Below, one piece after another: positions 45,631 to 54,359 of a DNA stretch of 64,000 nucleotides. Source of the stretch: Pseudomonas putida. GTDB taxonomy: Bacteria > Pseudomonadota > Gammaproteobacteria > Pseudomonadales > Pseudomonadaceae. The stretch spans positions 558,001 to 622,000 of the forward strand of contig NZ_JANHLC010000001.1 in the NCBI RefSeq assembly GCF_028682395.1. The letters run 5' to 3'. Position 1 is the first letter of the stretch; each line of letters opens with the position of its first letter. A program made the position numbers and the translations under genes. The notes beneath the pieces were generated by a model, which was not told the origin of the DNA, did not search any database, and worked only from the letters and a program-made list of their open reading frames with translations.

Positions 45631-46586
45631 CCCGTTTTTCCGACCTCGATCCCGATGGCATCGAGGCCCAGGCAGCCCACTGGTTCGCCCGCAATCGCAA
45701 CCATCAGAACAGCGCCACGCGCAAGGCCTTTGCCACCTGGCTGGCCGAGCCGGCCCACGCCCGCGCCTATGCTGAATTCGAAGAACTATGGGCTGACCTC
45801 AATGCCCTCAAGCAATTGAACCACCCGACCGCCCTGCCCGCGCGCCAGCGCCCGAGCCAATGGCTGCGCCCCGCCCTGGCGGTGGCGGCGGCGCTGGTCT
45901 GCGCCGTGCTGGCCTTCAACCTGGGGCCACCCGGCGAGCTCTACCAGCAACACATCCAGGCCCAGACCAAAGGCAGCCGACAATTCGACCTGCCCGACGG
46001 CAGCCGCTTGTTCGTCAATGCCAATACGCGCCTGCGCATTGATTTTGACCGCCAGCAGCGTACCGTTTACCTGGACCAGGGCCAGCTCTATCTGGAGGTT
46101 GCGCCAGACAAGGAACGCCCGCTCCTGGTGCAGGCCGGCGAAGCGACCGTGCGTGTCGTCGGTACTGCCTTCGACGTACGCCGAGGCGCGCGGCAACTGG
46201 TGGTCAGCGTCGCCCATGGCCAGGTAGCCTTCGCGACGGATCGGCGCAAGGACAGCGCGCAGATGCTCGGCGCCAGCCAGCGCGCCACCTGGGACTACGC
46301 CCGGGGCACTCTGCGCCAGCAGACAGTGAACCCCGAGGAGGTCGCCGACTGGCGTAGCGGCCATCTCTCGTTTCGTAACCGCGAGCTGGCCAGCCTGATC
46401 GACGAGCTGGAGCTGTACCGCCCCGGTTCGGTCCTGTTGGGCGACGGTCCACTGACCCGCTACAAAGTCTCCGGCAGCCTGGATATCAACGATCCCGATG
46501 CGCTGATCAAGGCCCTGCCCGCCCTGTTGCCGGTCAAAACCGTGGCCCAGGCCGATGGCAGCGTACGGATCGAAAACCGTAACTGA
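45627..46586 (+). CDS. FecR-type anti-sigma regulator
   Basis: 319 residues. N-terminal DUF4880 (ARNRNHQNSATRKAFATWLAEPAHARAYAEFEELW) binds the sigma factor; one membrane helix lies at about 82-100; the FecR domain (TKGSRQFDLPDGSRLFVNANTRLRIDF) and a secretin-like end (residues about 235-319) are periplasmic. It relays receptor occupancy to the sigma factor, often by proteolysis. Start overlaps the sigma gene stop. Between it and the receptor is a 115-base gap. Confidence 0.94.
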   Translation: MTRFSDLDPDGIEAQAAHWFARNRNHQNSATRKAFATWLAEPAHARAYAEFEELWADLNALKQLNHPTALPARQRPSQWLRPALAVAAALVCAVLAFNLGPPGELYQQHIQAQTKGSRQFDLPDGSRLFVNANTRLRIDFDRQQRTVYLDQGQLYLEVAPDKERPLLVQAGEATVRVVGTAFDVRRGARQLVVSVAHGQVAFATDRRKDSAQMLGASQRATWDYARGTLRQQTVNPEEVADWRSGHLSFRNRELASLIDELELYRPGSVLLGDGPLTRYKVSGSLDINDPDALIKALPALLPVKTVAQADGSVRIENRN

Positions 46587-46592
46587 TTTTTT

Positions 46593-46609
46593 GAGAATAT
46601 TTTTCATTC
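46593..46609. promoter_or_regulatory. Candidate Fur box / ECF promoter region before the receptor
   Basis: GAGAATATTTTTCATTC at 46593-46609 is a partly symmetric AT-rich site like Fur boxes (GAGAAT...ATTC arms). It is about 95 bases upstream of the receptor ATG. The FecI-type -35 and -10 elements cannot be set with certainty. Confidence 0.35.
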
Positions 46610-46701
46610 GCATATGAGGATTTTTCCAGGCTAGGCGTCTTCTTCCCCGTTCGTGCTCTGCACGCAGTCTTTTGGCCCTTTTGGCCGTACTGGGGGATTC
46701 A

Positions 46702-49266
46702 ATGTTCCATGCGTCTTGCCGCTTCCTGCCTGCCTGTTCCCGCCCAACGCTGATTGCTGCCTGCCTGGCACTCAGCCTGCAGGCCCAGGCTCAGTCGTTC
46801 AACCTGCACCTGCCGGCGCAACCGCTCGCCACCTCGCTGAGCCAGATTGCCCAGCAAGCCAAGATCCAGTTGTTGTTCGACGAAGCCTTGCTAGGCAACT
46901 TGCGCGCCCCCGCGCTCAATGGCGAGTTCAGTCCGGAAGAGGCCATTCGCCAAGCTCTGGGCACCAGCGAGTTCAGCCTGGTCAAGGTCGACAACACCTA
47001 CATCGTGCGCCCCGCCGAAACCCATACCACCTCCAGTGGCGCACTCCAGCTAGGGGCCCTGAGCGTGGTCGGTGACGGCCAGGAAGTTGACTCCAGCAAC
47101 GTCGGTCGTTCGACCCTCAACCAGGCCGAAATCAATCGGCACCAGGCCAACAACATCCCTAGCCTGATCGCCACGCTGCCTGGCGTCGCCCTTGGCGGGT
47201 CACTGAAACCCGGCGGCCAGAAGATCAATATCTGGGGCCTGGGCGAAGCCGAAGACGTGCCGATGACCGTCGATGGGGCGACCAAAAGCGGCTTCGAGCG
47301 CTACCAGCAAGGCACGATTTTCATCGAGCCGGAGCTGATCAAAAGCATTGAGGTCGAGAAAGGCCCGCACTCGCCGTTCAATGGTAACGGCGGCTTCGGC
47401 GGTATCGTGCACATGGAAACCAAGGACGCCCCGGACCTGCTCGAAGACGGACGTAACAGCGGCGCCATGCTCAAGTACGGCTACAGCAGCAACGATCACC
47501 AGCAGTCCTACACCGGTGCGGTGTACGGACGCAGCGACGACGGCCGGGCCGATGCGCTGGTCTACTACACCAAGCGCGATGGCGACGATATGAAGTTGGC
47601 CAGCTCTATTCCCGACCCGAACCGCCGCTACCCGATCAATACCAAGCGCCGGCCCAATACTGCCCAGGACATGGATGCCCAGCTGTTCAAAGTGAACTGG
47701 CAGGTCAACGACGAGCACCGCATCGGCGGCTCGTACTCGCGTTCGCAAAACAATCTCTGGGCGCCGTTTTCGGCGGTGAGCTACCCAACGCCGCCGCTGG
47801 CCTCGGCGATCAACCAATATGGGTACTGGATGGCTTCACGCCGCCTGCTGGCGCAACGCGAAACGATCGATAGCACCTGGTCGGTCAAGTATCAGTACCA
47901 GCCCATCGACAACCCCCTGGTTGACCTGAAGGTCACCTACTCGGAATCCAATACCGTCCAGACCGACACCCGCGACTACTTCTTCCAACTGGCCAGCGGC
48001 GGCAAGGAAAACACCACCGGCTACAAGGACCGGATTCTGGAAGTACGCAATATCAGCCGCTTCGACAGCGGCCCGCTGGAGCATGTGGTGACCAGCGGCG
48101 TGCAATTGCGCAAACATGCCCGCGAAGTGGAAATGTGGCTGCCGGAAGCGCGCTACCAAACGCCGGCCTTCAACAATGGCGTCTTCCAACCCGGGTTTAT
48201 GCCCCATGGCAAAACCGACACCAACAGCTTCTATATCCAGGATGCGGTGACGCTGGGCGACTTCACCCTGACGCCGTCGCTGCGCTACGACCACGTGCTT
48301 AACCGCGGCGAAAAAAACGATGCGCCCAACTACAACAGTCCCGACCCCAAGGACGGTCACGACTACAGTGACAAGGCCTATTCGGGCTGGTCGCCGCGCC
48401 TGGCAGCCTTCTGGAAACTCACCCCGTCCATGGCCCTGTTCGCCGACTACAGCCAGACCTGGCGCGCCCCGGTGATCGACGAGCAGTATGAAGTCCAGGG
48501 CCCCGGTTCCTCGCGTTCGGGCACCAGTCGCAACCTCGACCCGGAACGCATCACCGCGCTGCGCGGCGGCACCATCAACAACTTCTCGAATATCTTTACC
48601 GACACCGACAGTGCGCTGATCCGCACCACCGTGTACCAGAACAAGATCAAGGACGAGATCTTCAAGAACGTCGGCATTGGCTGCCTGGAGCAATTGCAGG
48701 GCGACGGCAAGTTCGCCACCTGTACCGCACTGGCGCCCAACTCGCCGATTTCCATGTACCGCAATATCGGTGACCTGACGATCAAGGGTTTCGAAGTCGA
48801 AAGCTTCTACGACTCGACCTACCTGTTCGGTTCGCTGTCGTATTCGTGGATGACCGGCAAGCATGAAGGCGCCTACTCCAACCCCTGGGGCCCGAATGTC
48901 TGGGCGCGGGATATCCAGCCCGCCACCTGGAACTCGGTACTGGGCGTGAAGATTCCGAGCCTGGACCTGAAGATCGGCTGGCAGGGCCAATGGGCACGCA
49001 AGACCGACCGCACCCCGGCCAGTTCCTATCCAAAAGGCTACGGCAGTGTGCTCGGCGACACCTCCTACAGCCAGTACGCCAACGACCGCTACAACGTCCA
49101 GGGCCTGTTCGCCAGCTGGAAGCCGCACCAACAGTACCTCAAGGGCACCGAGGTCAATTTCACGCTGGATAACATGTTCAACCGCGACTATCGCCCGGCA
49201 CTGAGCGGCGACAACGCCTACAGCCAGGGTCGCAATGCCAAGGTCAGCATCACCCGCTACTTCTAG
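46702..49266 (+). CDS. TonB-dependent receptor with signalling domain, HasR-like
   Basis: 854 residues. Signal peptide about 1-31, an STN signalling domain (FNLHLPAQPLATSLSQIAQQAKIQLLFDEALLGNLRAP), a plug with LPGVALGGSLKPGGQKINIWGLGEAEDVPMTVDG and GFERYQQGTIFIEPELIKSIEVEKGPH, and a barrel ending SITRYF, the C-terminal aromatic rule. The STN plus adjacent FecI/FecR means ligand-induced transcription. The plug segment resembles heme receptors of the HasR group, but no hasA or exporter lies next to it, so hemophore dependence is uncertain. GGGGGA precedes the ATG at 46702. A terminator follows. Confidence 0.88.
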   Translation: MFHASCRFLPACSRPTLIAACLALSLQAQAQSFNLHLPAQPLATSLSQIAQQAKIQLLFDEALLGNLRAPALNGEFSPEEAIRQALGTSEFSLVKVDNTYIVRPAETHTTSSGALQLGALSVVGDGQEVDSSNVGRSTLNQAEINRHQANNIPSLIATLPGVALGGSLKPGGQKINIWGLGEAEDVPMTVDGATKSGFERYQQGTIFIEPELIKSIEVEKGPHSPFNGNGGFGGIVHMETKDAPDLLEDGRNSGAMLKYGYSSNDHQQSYTGAVYGRSDDGRADALVYYTKRDGDDMKLASSIPDPNRRYPINTKRRPNTAQDMDAQLFKVNWQVNDEHRIGGSYSRSQNNLWAPFSAVSYPTPPLASAINQYGYWMASRRLLAQRETIDSTWSVKYQYQPIDNPLVDLKVTYSESNTVQTDTRDYFFQLASGGKENTTGYKDRILEVRNISRFDSGPLEHVVTSGVQLRKHAREVEMWLPEARYQTPAFNNGVFQPGFMPHGKTDTNSFYIQDAVTLGDFTLTPSLRYDHVLNRGEKNDAPNYNSPDPKDGHDYSDKAYSGWSPRLAAFWKLTPSMALFADYSQTWRAPVIDEQYEVQGPGSSRSGTSRNLDPERITALRGGTINNFSNIFTDTDSALIRTTVYQNKIKDEIFKNVGIGCLEQLQGDGKFATCTALAPNSPISMYRNIGDLTIKGFEVESFYDSTYLFGSLSYSWMTGKHEGAYSNPWGPNVWARDIQPATWNSVLGVKIPSLDLKIGWQGQWARKTDRTPASSYPKGYGSVLGDTSYSQYANDRYNVQGLFASWKPHQQYLKGTEVNFTLDNMFNRDYRPALSGDNAYSQGRNAKVSITRYF

Positions 49267-49286
49267 GCCCTCGTTGCGTCAGGCGT

Positions 49287-49317
49287 AAAAAAACCGGAGC
49301 GGGCTCCGGTTTTTTTA
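49287..49317 (+). terminator. Terminator after the TonB receptor
   Basis: Stem AACCGGAG/CTCCGGTT, A run upstream and T7 downstream. Confidence 0.93.
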
Positions 49318-49356
49318 TGGCCGCGAATCTGGCCGTGTCGATGTACGGCCAGAGGC

Positions 49357-50574
49357 TCAGCCCAGGTAACCGTCGGCACGCAGCAGGGTTTCCAGGCAGT
49401 GTTCCTCGATGGCGTAGAACGCCTTCAGCTCGGCGATCCGCGCCAGCAGCGGCGCCGGGTCTACTGCTCCCGGGCGTTTCACCGCGAGAATCATCTTGTT
49501 CTTGTTGGTGTGTTCCAGGGAGATAAATTCAAAGACCTTGGTTTCATAACCGCAGGCCTCGAGGAACAACGCGCGCAGGCTGTCGGTGACCATTTCCGCC
49601 TGCTGGCCCAGGTGCAAGCCGTATTGCAGCATCGGCTTGAGCAGTGCCGGGCTCTGGATCTGCTGGCGAATCTGCTTGTGGCAGCATGGCGAGCACATGA
49701 TGATCGCGGCGCCCGAGCGGATGCCCATATGGATCGCATAGTCGGTGGCGATATCGCAGGCGTGCAGCGCGATCATCACATCCAGCTCGCTCGGCGCCAC
49801 GCTGCGCACGTCACCCTGCTGGAACACCAGCCCCGGATGCTCCAGGCGCGCGACGGCAGCGTTGCACAGGGTGACCATGTCCTCACGCAGCTCCACCCCG
49901 GTCACCCGGCCTTCGACCTGGAGGGTATGGCACAGGTAGTCGTGGATGGCGAAGGTCAGATAGCCCTTGCCGGAACCGAAGTCCGCTACGCGAATCGGCT
50001 GGTCGAGCTTGAGCGAGGAAGTGCCGAGGGCGTGGGAGAACACCTCGATAAATTTATTGATCTGCTTCCATTTGCGCGACATCGCCGGGATCAGCTCGTG
50101 CTGACGATTGGTTACGCCCAGGTCGGCGAGAAACGGACGGCTCAGTTCCAGGAAGCGATTTTTCTCGCGGTTGTGTTCCGCCGACGGCGCCTCACGGGTT
50201 TGCTGGGCTTTGCCCTTGAACAGACTGCTCTTGCCCTTCTTGCTGTACTCGAGCTGGACTTCGTCGGTCAGCGTCAGCAGGTGGGCGTTCTTGAAGGACG
50301 TCGGCAAAAGCTCGGCGATCAGCGCCTGGGCCTCGGGCAGCGGCAGGTTCTTAGTGATATCGCGAGTCTTGTAGCGGTACACGAACGACAAGTGCGCCAG
50401 GTCCTTGACCGTAACCGGCTTGATAATCAGACGTTGCAGGTCGCCGTCATTGCCGACCGGCTTGGCCAGAACCAGCTTGATAAAGGCATCCTGGGCCAGG
50501 CTGGTGTCCAGCAGGTCGAGAAATTGCGCGTGATGATCCGGCACGGGCTGGGCGCTGGGAGCAGAAACGGACAT
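49357..50574 (-). CDS. SAM-dependent methyltransferase (METTL25-like family)
   Basis: 405 residues. Residues about 195-300 are a class I methyltransferase: RVADFGSGKGYLTFAIHDYL (motif I), VTGVELREDMV, and LDVMIALHACDIATDYAIHMG with the downstream CSPCCHKQIRQQI, the H-A-C-D and S-P-C-C-H signature of the Methyltransf_32 group. The N-terminal 180 residues are a separate domain (KPVTVKDLAHLSFVYRYKTRDITKNLP). Substrate unknown; RNA is a guess in related proteins. ATG 50574 chosen; the frame starts earlier at TTG. Confidence 0.8.
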   Translation of the reverse strand: MSVSAPSAQPVPDHHAQFLDLLDTSLAQDAFIKLVLAKPVGNDGDLQRLIIKPVTVKDLAHLSFVYRYKTRDITKNLPLPEAQALIAELLPTSFKNAHLLTLTDEVQLEYSKKGKSSLFKGKAQQTREAPSAEHNREKNRFLELSRPFLADLGVTNRQHELIPAMSRKWKQINKFIEVFSHALGTSSLKLDQPIRVADFGSGKGYLTFAIHDYLCHTLQVEGRVTGVELREDMVTLCNAAVARLEHPGLVFQQGDVRSVAPSELDVMIALHACDIATDYAIHMGIRSGAAIIMCSPCCHKQIRQQIQSPALLKPMLQYGLHLGQQAEMVTDSLRALFLEACGYETKVFEFISLEHTNKNKMILAVKRPGAVDPAPLLARIAELKAFYAIEEHCLETLLRADGYLG

Positions 50575-50908
50575 GAACAAAAAGCCTCGGCGTGCGGAAG
50601 TCGAATCGGGGGAGTGATCGGTATTTTAGGGGGGATGGGCCGTGGGGGCACGGAGTTATTTTGCCCCCAAACCGTTTTGCCTGCCTAGCACACCGTTAAG
50701 TGAGCACGCCTTCACATAACCCGGCCGGGGCGTGAAGCCCCCCCCCCGACCGCATGCCCAACTTTGGCCCGTACTTGCAATGCCCGACTTTGCGCGCTCC
50801 CCGCCATGCGGCTCGGTAACCTGAGTGGCTTCATGATCGTGAGTTTTGCGAGCATTGCCCGATCTCCCGCTCAGCCCAGCGAAAACCTTCGCTCTAGATG
50901 GCAAGTGC
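50575..50908. other. Intergenic region with inverted repeat and C9 run
   Basis: About 330 bases. TGGGGGCA/TGCCCCCA (50643-50669) is an 8-base inverted repeat. A run of nine C residues lies at 50737-50745. A minus-strand frame 50656-50940 has no known domain and low-complexity character, so it was left out. The composition shifts from GC-rich to AT-rich across this stretch, the left edge of the island described below. Confidence 0.5.
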
Positions 50909-51838
50909 CTACTCCATGTCCATAAATGAGTATTCGGCATTAAGACAAACGGTATGCTCGGAGCCGATGACGAAAGATGCTTCGACTTGGACGGATTTGT
51001 AATATTCCCCCCTCAGAAACTCTTCCCCCTGTGCCTTCGCCTCCTGGTCTATGCGTAGGAGCTCAGAAGTTAACGAATTCTCAAATACAATATCAACCCG
51101 CATATCACCAGAGGGTAGTTTACGGACATCCATATTATAAAGTCGACCAGACCCGTCGGGGGGAACGTTCTTAGCTTTATTATCCTCCTTATCCTTCTTT
51201 ACCTTATAATCTAGCAATTCAGCGATTCCAGACTGACTGACTAGTATTTGCAAGATATTTTTTTGGTACGCACTTTTACAGCCATTTAAAAAACGCCCTA
51301 CCTCCTCAAGCTTATTAACTTTTCCATCATTCACTTTATAGCTAAGATCATAGCCATCACCACAAAAGGAGCAAGTCTGCCGGGGGACATCTTTCTTGAA
51401 TTGTTCATCAGGGGTTTCACCTTTAGCAAGATCATTGGTAAGCCCCTCATCTATCTTCTTCACAATAGCATTACGCTCAATGAACAGTTCACCCTGAAAA
51501 GGCTGCTCCAACGTAAACGCTTCACTCCCGCAGGTTATCGAAACCGCAAGCTGACTCCCCTCAAGAATCTTACAGTCAAAATTATCTTTATAGGGACCCG
51601 CAACCTGTTTGTACAGCATATTAAAAGCGGCCAATCGCTCACTACCTTCACGCTCTTCGTTCAAGAAAATGAACAAGGCCTGTTTGGCTTCTTCTTTGCG
51701 CGTGCCGCAGAACCAGTCCTGAATACGCCCCCAGACACTCGTCACATCGCGGATGTCCTTGGCATCTTTGATGGCTGCAAACTCAGCATCGCTAATGCTT
51801 CTATCGTACCAACTTCCCTCAAACACTATTGACGCCAT
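50909..51838 (-). CDS. Unrecognised AT-rich gene; N-terminus resembles SPI-2-type effectors
   Basis: 309 residues from ATG 51838, with AAGGAG about ten bases upstream. No signal peptide or membrane helix. Residues 35-55, VWGRIQDWFCGTRKEEAKQAL, recall the W-x-x-I/F-x-x-F/C-F motif with following helix at the N-terminus of Salmonella SifA and SopD2, and the next stretch EEREGSERLAAFNMLYKQVAGPYKDNFDCKI lines up by eye with those proteins. C-x2-C (CSFCGD at 156-161) adds a possible metal site. Base composition is far more AT-rich than all neighbours, which marks horizontal origin. No secretion genes are in the window. Identity is a hypothesis, not an assignment. Confidence 0.6.
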   Translation of the reverse strand: MASIVFEGSWYDRSISDAEFAAIKDAKDIRDVTSVWGRIQDWFCGTRKEEAKQALFIFLNEEREGSERLAAFNMLYKQVAGPYKDNFDCKILEGSQLAVSITCGSEAFTLEQPFQGELFIERNAIVKKIDEGLTNDLAKGETPDEQFKKDVPRQTCSFCGDGYDLSYKVNDGKVNKLEEVGRFLNGCKSAYQKNILQILVSQSGIAELLDYKVKKDKEDNKAKNVPPDGSGRLYNMDVRKLPSGDMRVDIVFENSLTSELLRIDQEAKAQGEEFLRGEYYKSVQVEASFVIGSEHTVCLNAEYSFMDME

Positions 51839-52080
51839 GACTGTGCTCTCCTTCAAACACTGCAACCTTATTAGTCATGACGGTACACGTCCTATTTTTG
51901 TGTCGGCTTTCGTTTCTAGGTGTTATTTTTGCACTTCTTGACCTTGCATCAGCAATCTGGCTGCCGACCTCAAGTTCTGTGACGGGCAACACAAACCTTG
52001 GGAGCCGTCCAAGATGACTGGCTCCCCTCAGTTGGCTCACAAGCTCATCCAGTAGCCCCCATCGCGTGCGGGCAGGTTCA
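51839..52080. other. AT-rich intergenic region upstream of the orphan gene
   Basis: About 240 bases. A hairpin GGGAGCC-N13-GGCTCCC is at about 51999-52025, and probably ends transcripts from the TPM gene to the right. I looked for a hrp box (GGAACC-N15/16-CCAC) on the minus strand and saw none. Confidence 0.4.
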
Positions 52081-52698
52081 TCAACCCAACAGCACCAGCC
52101 GGTTGGGTAATTCATTGCGCACATGAGTCAACGGCACATGGCTTTTGAGCAATTCGCCACTGGCCTGGATACAGCCGATAAACCCTTCCAGCGTGCGCCC
52201 CTGGCGTACCTGCTCGGTGAACGTCTTGATAATGGGCTCCCAGACGCTGTTGTCCAGGCGGCTGGAAATGCCCTGGTCCACCAGGATCTCGACATAGCGC
52301 TCCGCTTCGCTGACAAAGATCAGCACGCCGGTCCCGCCCACGGTGTGGTGCAGGTTCTGTTCGAGAAACTGGCGCCGGGCCAGGTTCGAGGCGCGCCAAT
52401 GCCGGACCGAGCGCGGGACCAGGTGAGTGGTGATCGCCGGGATCCGCAGGATCAAGCTCAGCAAGATAAACCCGCCCCACTGCACCACCAGCAGGCCGTG
52501 GGTGCTCAGCCAGCCAGTGAAGTAGTGCACCGCCCCCGGGACCACCAGCGCCATCAAGGCTGCCCACAACAGCGGGATATAGGCATAGTCGTCGGCACGC
52601 GCCGCCAGTACCGTCACCAGTTCGGCGTCGGTCTGCTGCTCGACCCGCGCAATCGCTTCGGCGACCTGGCGTTGTTCGTATTCACTGAGTAATGCCAT
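52081..52698 (-). CDS. TPM-domain membrane protein
   Basis: 205 residues. The start MALLSEYEQRQVAEAIARVEQQTDAELVTVLAARADDYAYIP and later GVLIFVSEAERYVEILVDQGISSRLDNSVWEPII show the TPM fold split around two membrane helices (about 43-60 and 70-90). Third gene of the lemA-TPM-TPM unit, 27 bases after the previous stop. Role unknown; TPM proteins assist photosystem repair in plants, but bacterial roles are unclear. Confidence 0.87.
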   Translation of the reverse strand: MALLSEYEQRQVAEAIARVEQQTDAELVTVLAARADDYAYIPLLWAALMALVVPGAVHYFTGWLSTHGLLVVQWGGFILLSLILRIPAITTHLVPRSVRHWRASNLARRQFLEQNLHHTVGGTGVLIFVSEAERYVEILVDQGISSRLDNSVWEPIIKTFTEQVRQGRTLEGFIGCIQASGELLKSHVPLTHVRNELPNRLVLLG

Positions 52699-52725
52699 GG
52701 GGTTCCATGCTCGTTAAGTGTTCGC

Positions 52726-53484
52726 TTACCAGCCGCCGGACGATCCGCCGCCACCAAAACTACCGCCGCCACCGCTGAAACCGCCGCCACCGGAACCGCC
52801 AAAGCCGCCGGAGCGATACCCGCCGCCACCGCCTGCGCCGCCATGACAGATACCCAGCAGATTGCAGGCCATGACCAGCAGCACAAAGAGAATCACCAGG
52901 GTCAGGAATACGCCCGGATGCTCGGCAAGAAAATCCCCCTGGCTTTGCCCCGCCCCCGCCACCATCGGCTGCGGCTCGGGCAAGGGTTCACCTTGCAATA
53001 CCTGGAGGATCGCCGCCACGCCATCGATAATGCCCTGGGCAAAATCGCCGGCCCTGAACGCCGGGCTGATGACCTGGTTGATGATCACTGAGGTCTGGGC
53101 ATCGGTCAGCCGATCCTCCAGCCCGTAGCCGACTTCGATCCGCAGCTTGCGCTCGGCCTTGGCCACGATCAGCAGCGCGCCGTTGTTCTTGCCGCGCTGA
53201 CCAATGCCCCAGTACCGCCCCAACTGGTAGCCGAACTCCTCGATGGTCGTACCTTGCAGATCCGCCAGGGTGACCACCACCACTTGATCGCTGGTGGCCT
53301 GCTCCAGGGCCGCGAGGCGCTGCGTCAACTGCTCGCGCTGGACCGGTGAGAGCATCCCGGCGTTATCCACCACCCGTCCGGTCAGCGCCGGAAACACCAG
53401 CTCGGCCTGCGCGGGCACCGTCGTCGCCAGCAACCACAGCAGGCCTGCCAGCGACAGGCCAATCCAACGTTTGAATGCAGCCAT
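52726..53484 (-). CDS. YgcG-type TPM-domain protein with glycine-rich tail
   Basis: 252 residues. Signal peptide about 1-27 (GLLWLLATTVPAQA), periplasmic TPM domain (FPALTGRVVDNAGMLSPVQREQLTQRLAALEQATSDQVVVVTLADLQG...), a membrane helix near 188-208 and a low-complexity tail of Gly/Ser with aromatic residues, ending GGGSSGGW. Typical for YgcG beside lemA. The Gly-rich end is exposed in the cytoplasm. Function is unknown. Confidence 0.9.
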   Translation of the reverse strand: MAAFKRWIGLSLAGLLWLLATTVPAQAELVFPALTGRVVDNAGMLSPVQREQLTQRLAALEQATSDQVVVVTLADLQGTTIEEFGYQLGRYWGIGQRGKNNGALLIVAKAERKLRIEVGYGLEDRLTDAQTSVIINQVISPAFRAGDFAQGIIDGVAAILQVLQGEPLPEPQPMVAGAGQSQGDFLAEHPGVFLTLVILFVLLVMACNLLGICHGGAGGGGGYRSGGFGGSGGGGFSGGGGSFGGGGSSGGW

Positions 53485-53510
53485 CAGCCGTTCATCCTTG
53501 CCCGGGGCAA

Positions 53511-54119
53511 TCAGAATTTCACTTGTGGCGCTTTATCGGCGTCAGGGCTGGTGGCCTCGAAGGTCTGGCGCACCGGCAGATCGCTGTACATCAGGCTGTG
53601 CCACAGGCGGCCAGGAAAGGTACGGATCTCGGTGTTATAGCGCTCGACCGCAAGGATATAGTCACGGCGCGCGACACTGATGCGGTTCTCGGTCCCTTCC
53701 AGTTGCGACTGCAAGGCCAGGAAGTTCTGGTTGGCCTTGAGGTCCGGATAGCGCTCGGAAACCACCATCAGGCGGCTCAGGGCACCGGTCAACTGGTTTT
53801 GTGCGTCCTGGAACTGCTTGAGTTTTTCCGGGTTGTCCAAGGTCTTGGCATCGACCTGGATCGACGTGGCCTTGGCCCGCGCCTCGATCACCGCTGTCAG
53901 GGTGTCCTGCTCGTGCTTGGCATAGCCCTTGACCGTTTCCACCAGATTGGGGATCAGGTCGGCACGCCGCTGATACTGGTTCTGCACCTGGGCCCAGGCT
54001 GCCTTGACCTGCTCATCGTAGGTCGGAATGGTGTTGATGCCGCAGCCCGCCAGCAGCGAGGTCAGCAGCATCAGCGCCGCGACTTTCCAGCCAGACCGAT
54101 AGACATGGTGTACCTGCAT
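53511..54119 (-). CDS. lemA: LemA family lipoprotein
   Basis: 202 residues. N-terminal hydrophobic segment ends in LLAGC (lipobox), then the long helical LemA core: YDEQVKAAWAQVQNQYQRRADLIPNLVETVKGYAKHEQDTLTAVIEARAKA and FLALQSQLEGTENRISVARRDYILAVERYNTEIRTFPG, both conserved. LemA forms a helical bundle of unknown function, nearly always next to TPM genes, as here. ATG 54119 has GGGAG about 11 bases upstream; a GTG 24 bases earlier is also possible. Confidence 0.92.
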   Translation of the reverse strand: MQVHHVYRSGWKVAALMLLTSLLAGCGINTIPTYDEQVKAAWAQVQNQYQRRADLIPNLVETVKGYAKHEQDTLTAVIEARAKATSIQVDAKTLDNPEKLKQFQDAQNQLTGALSRLMVVSERYPDLKANQNFLALQSQLEGTENRISVARRDYILAVERYNTEIRTFPGRLWHSLMYSDLPVRQTFEATSPDADKAPQVKF

Positions 54120-54359
54120 AGTAGCGATGCTCCCTGAAAGCACATGTTGAACCGCGAAGGCGATCCTTTAGCCCGAGGACTTCGGGCATAATCGGCGCCG
54201 TTCGCTGGAATGTATAAGGCCAATCGGCTAAAAGACTCCCAGCGCGAAAAACCGTTCCGAAGTTTGCTGCATTTACCCGAACAACAATAGCCGCTCCCTC
54301 AACTTTGGCCGTCCAGTGCTTGCCGTGAGCGACTGCGCCGACCCGCGAGATAACCATTC

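Noticed and set aside
50656..50940. 94-codon minus-strand frame in the island edge
   Set aside because: Low-complexity, crosses the C9 run, no ribosome site or domain.
51839..52080. hrp box upstream of the effector-like gene
   Set aside because: No GGAACC-N15/16-CCAC pair on the minus strand.
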